Origin: JBMNNU01 sp050942695
GTDB taxonomy: Bacteria; Chloroflexota; UBA6077
Length of the DNA: 6,263 bases
NCBI GenBank assembly: GCA_050942695.1
Contig: JBMNNU010000193.1
Coordinates: 1 to 6,263 of the forward strand
Direction: 5' to 3'
The position numbers and the translations under genes were made by a program. The notes beneath the pieces were generated by a model. That model ran no database searches. It had not been told where the DNA came from and was given only the letters and a program-made list of their open reading frames with translations. Positions 5,403 to 6,263 of the stretch are shown here, piece after piece; positions within the stretch are counted from its first letter, which is position 1, and each line of letters opens with the position of its first letter.

Positions 5403-5473
5403 CTATTAATTTAATAATTGGGGACACCCCAAACCCCGCCAAAGGGGACTGGGCCCCCTCTGGACTCCTCTAA
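5399..5473 (+). CDS. Possible 24-residue coupling ORF between folP and folC
   Basis: An ATG at 5399-5401 overlaps the folP stop (ATGA), and the frame runs 24 codons to TAA 5471-5473, directly abutting folC's ATG. The peptide starts MTINLIIGDTPNPAKGDW and has no recognisable domain. Its start has no ribosome binding site of its own, so it would rely on ribosomes terminating at folP. folC also lacks one, so the frame could deliver ribosomes to folC. The middle is G/C-block hairpin DNA, which argues that the peptide sequence itself is not selected. It may be a coincidence of the repeat. Confidence 0.3.
   Translation: MTINLIIGDTPNPAKGDWAPSGLL
5418..5463. repeat. G/C-block hairpin cluster between folP and folC
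   Basis: TTGGGG (5418-5423) pairs perfectly with CCCCAA (5427-5432) across a three-base loop. Next, CCAAAGGGG (5439-5447) pairs with CCCCTCTGG (5455-5463) at 8 of 9 positions around a seven-base loop. An alternative stem pairs CCCC (5434-5437) with GGGG (5444-5447) and excludes the second one. The last stem ends ten bases before the folC ATG, where a ribosome binding site would normally lie. No T-run follows, so it is not a typical intrinsic terminator. It resembles a small interspersed noncoding repeat more than a dedicated regulator. Confidence 0.6.
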
Positions 5474-6263
5474 ATGGATTACGTTGAAGCTCTACAATAC
5501 ATCGACGGTCTGACCAACTACGAGAAGAAGACAGGCTACGCCTACTCTTCTACGAACTTCGACCTGCGGCGACCTCGGGAGCTGCTGTCGCTGATGGGCG
5601 ACCCCCATCTCCGGTACCCCACTATCCTCGTGGCGGGTACTAAGGGCAAGGGCTCCACTAGCGTCATGATCGCATCCATACTCCGCGCATCGGGTCGAAG
5701 GGTGGGCTTCTACAGCCAGCCCCATTTCCACACCTTCCGGGAGCGGATTCGGATAGACGATAACCTGATCACCCCGGATGACCTCGCATCGGCCATGGAG
5801 GCGGTAACCCCAGCGGTGAGCTGGCTTCGGCAGAATCGGCCGGAGTTGGGAGCGCCCACTGCTTACGAGGCTGCTACCGCCGCCGCGCTACACTATTTCG
5901 CCCTTCAGTCTCCGGACATTGTGGTGCTGGAGGTGGGGCTGGGCGGTCGGTTGGATGCGACCAACGTCGCGATCCCTCTGGTTTCTGTGATAACGCCTAT
6001 CAGCCTGGATCACGTCCAGTTGCTGGGGAACAACCTTGCTCAGATCGCGTACGAGAAAGCCGGTATCATCAAGGAAAACGGGGTTGTGGTATCAGCCGAG
6101 CAGCCCGAGCCGGCCATGGAGATAATCCGCCTCATGGCGGCGGAAAGAGGCGCCAAACTGGTGGTTGCGCGTCCACAGATAGTTGAATCTGAAGATGGCC
6201 ACATCCGCCGTGATTCTTTCTTAAATGGAGAGCCGGCCCGGCCGCTGCGCGAGCGTACGAGGG
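5474..6263 (+). CDS. folC: Bifunctional dihydrofolate synthase / folylpolyglutamate synthase, N-terminal part (cut by window edge)
   Basis: The frame is open for 263 codons and continues past the right edge; complete FolC is about 420-450 residues. This Mur-ligase-family enzyme uses ATP to attach L-glutamate to dihydropteroate and then to extend folate polyglutamates. The start MDYVEALQYIDGLTNYEKK is a typical FolC N-terminus. The P-loop is VAGTKGKGST (53-62), with Lys in place of the usual Asn of GTNGKGS. The omega-loop region is SQPHFHTFRERIRID (81-95). APTAYEAATAAALHYFA (127-143) corresponds to the TxFExxT segment, VLEVGLGGRLDATN (151-164) holds the metal and ATP contact Glu153, and SLDHVQLLG (177-185) holds the metal-ligand His180. 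IAYEKAGIIK (191-200) holds Lys195, the family's carbamylated lysine. An in-frame TAA directly precedes the ATG at 5474, so no longer form exists. No Shine-Dalgarno sequence is visible. It directly follows folP, so the two genes form a folate operon. Confidence 0.95.
   Translation, partial: MDYVEALQYIDGLTNYEKKTGYAYSSTNFDLRRPRELLSLMGDPHLRYPTILVAGTKGKGSTSVMIASILRASGRRVGFYSQPHFHTFRERIRIDDNLITPDDLASAMEAVTPAVSWLRQNRPELGAPTAYEAATAAALHYFALQSPDIVVLEVGLGGRLDATNVAIPLVSVITPISLDHVQLLGNNLAQIAYEKAGIIKENGVVVSAEQPEPAMEIIRLMAAERGAKLVVARPQIVESEDGHIRRDSFLNGEPARPLRERTR

Overview
The window carries five substantial protein genes, a cut-off gene at each edge (one of them among the five), and an unusual number of short repeat or hairpin elements at or inside gene boundaries. 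The organism is a moderately GC-rich bacterium. A folate gene pair with a long-form dihydropteroate synthase, a LarA-family protein and several noncoding short-repeat families suggest a Chloroflexota-like environmental lineage. That assignment is a tentative inference, because no rRNA or marker phylogeny is available here.

Left part, minus strand (1-2047): read in the direction of transcription, a YgjP/DUF45-type zinc metallopeptidase (1517-2047) is followed after only 6 bases by a class III aminotransferase of the glutamate-1-semialdehyde aminomutase-like type (206-1510). After 134 bases rich in nested inverted repeats comes the first 23 codons of a YkgJ-family cysteine-cluster protein (1-71). 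That last gene runs off the left edge and is easily missed because it is so short here. A plausible sigma70-type promoter lies just upstream of the metallopeptidase.

Middle, plus strand (2048-3554): a divergent intergenic region with a near-exact 13-base direct repeat leads into a LarA-like (DUF2088) nickel-pincer enzyme. Its start is fixed by a strong ribosome binding site at ATG 2283. The four residues that in lactate racemase carry or bind the nickel cofactor are all present, so it is probably an active 2-hydroxyacid racemase or epimerase of unknown substrate.

Junction (3555-4100): a 5'-truncated VapC-like PIN-domain toxin remnant on the minus strand stops exactly where an 85-base hairpin element (3900-3984) begins. 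No antitoxin is present.

Right part, plus strand (4101-6263): folP and folC form a folate operon. FolP makes dihydropteroate, and FolC adds glutamate to it (and may add further glutamates to folates). FolP has an extra N-terminal domain of about 150 residues, into which an array of ten 7-base repeats has been built in frame. Between folP and folC, a 24-codon open frame overlaps the folP stop (ATGA) and ends directly against the folC start (TAAATG). It lies on a G/C-block hairpin region, and folC has no visible ribosome binding site.

The main theme for follow-up is this set of small repeat elements and how they shape gene boundaries and, in folP, the protein itself.
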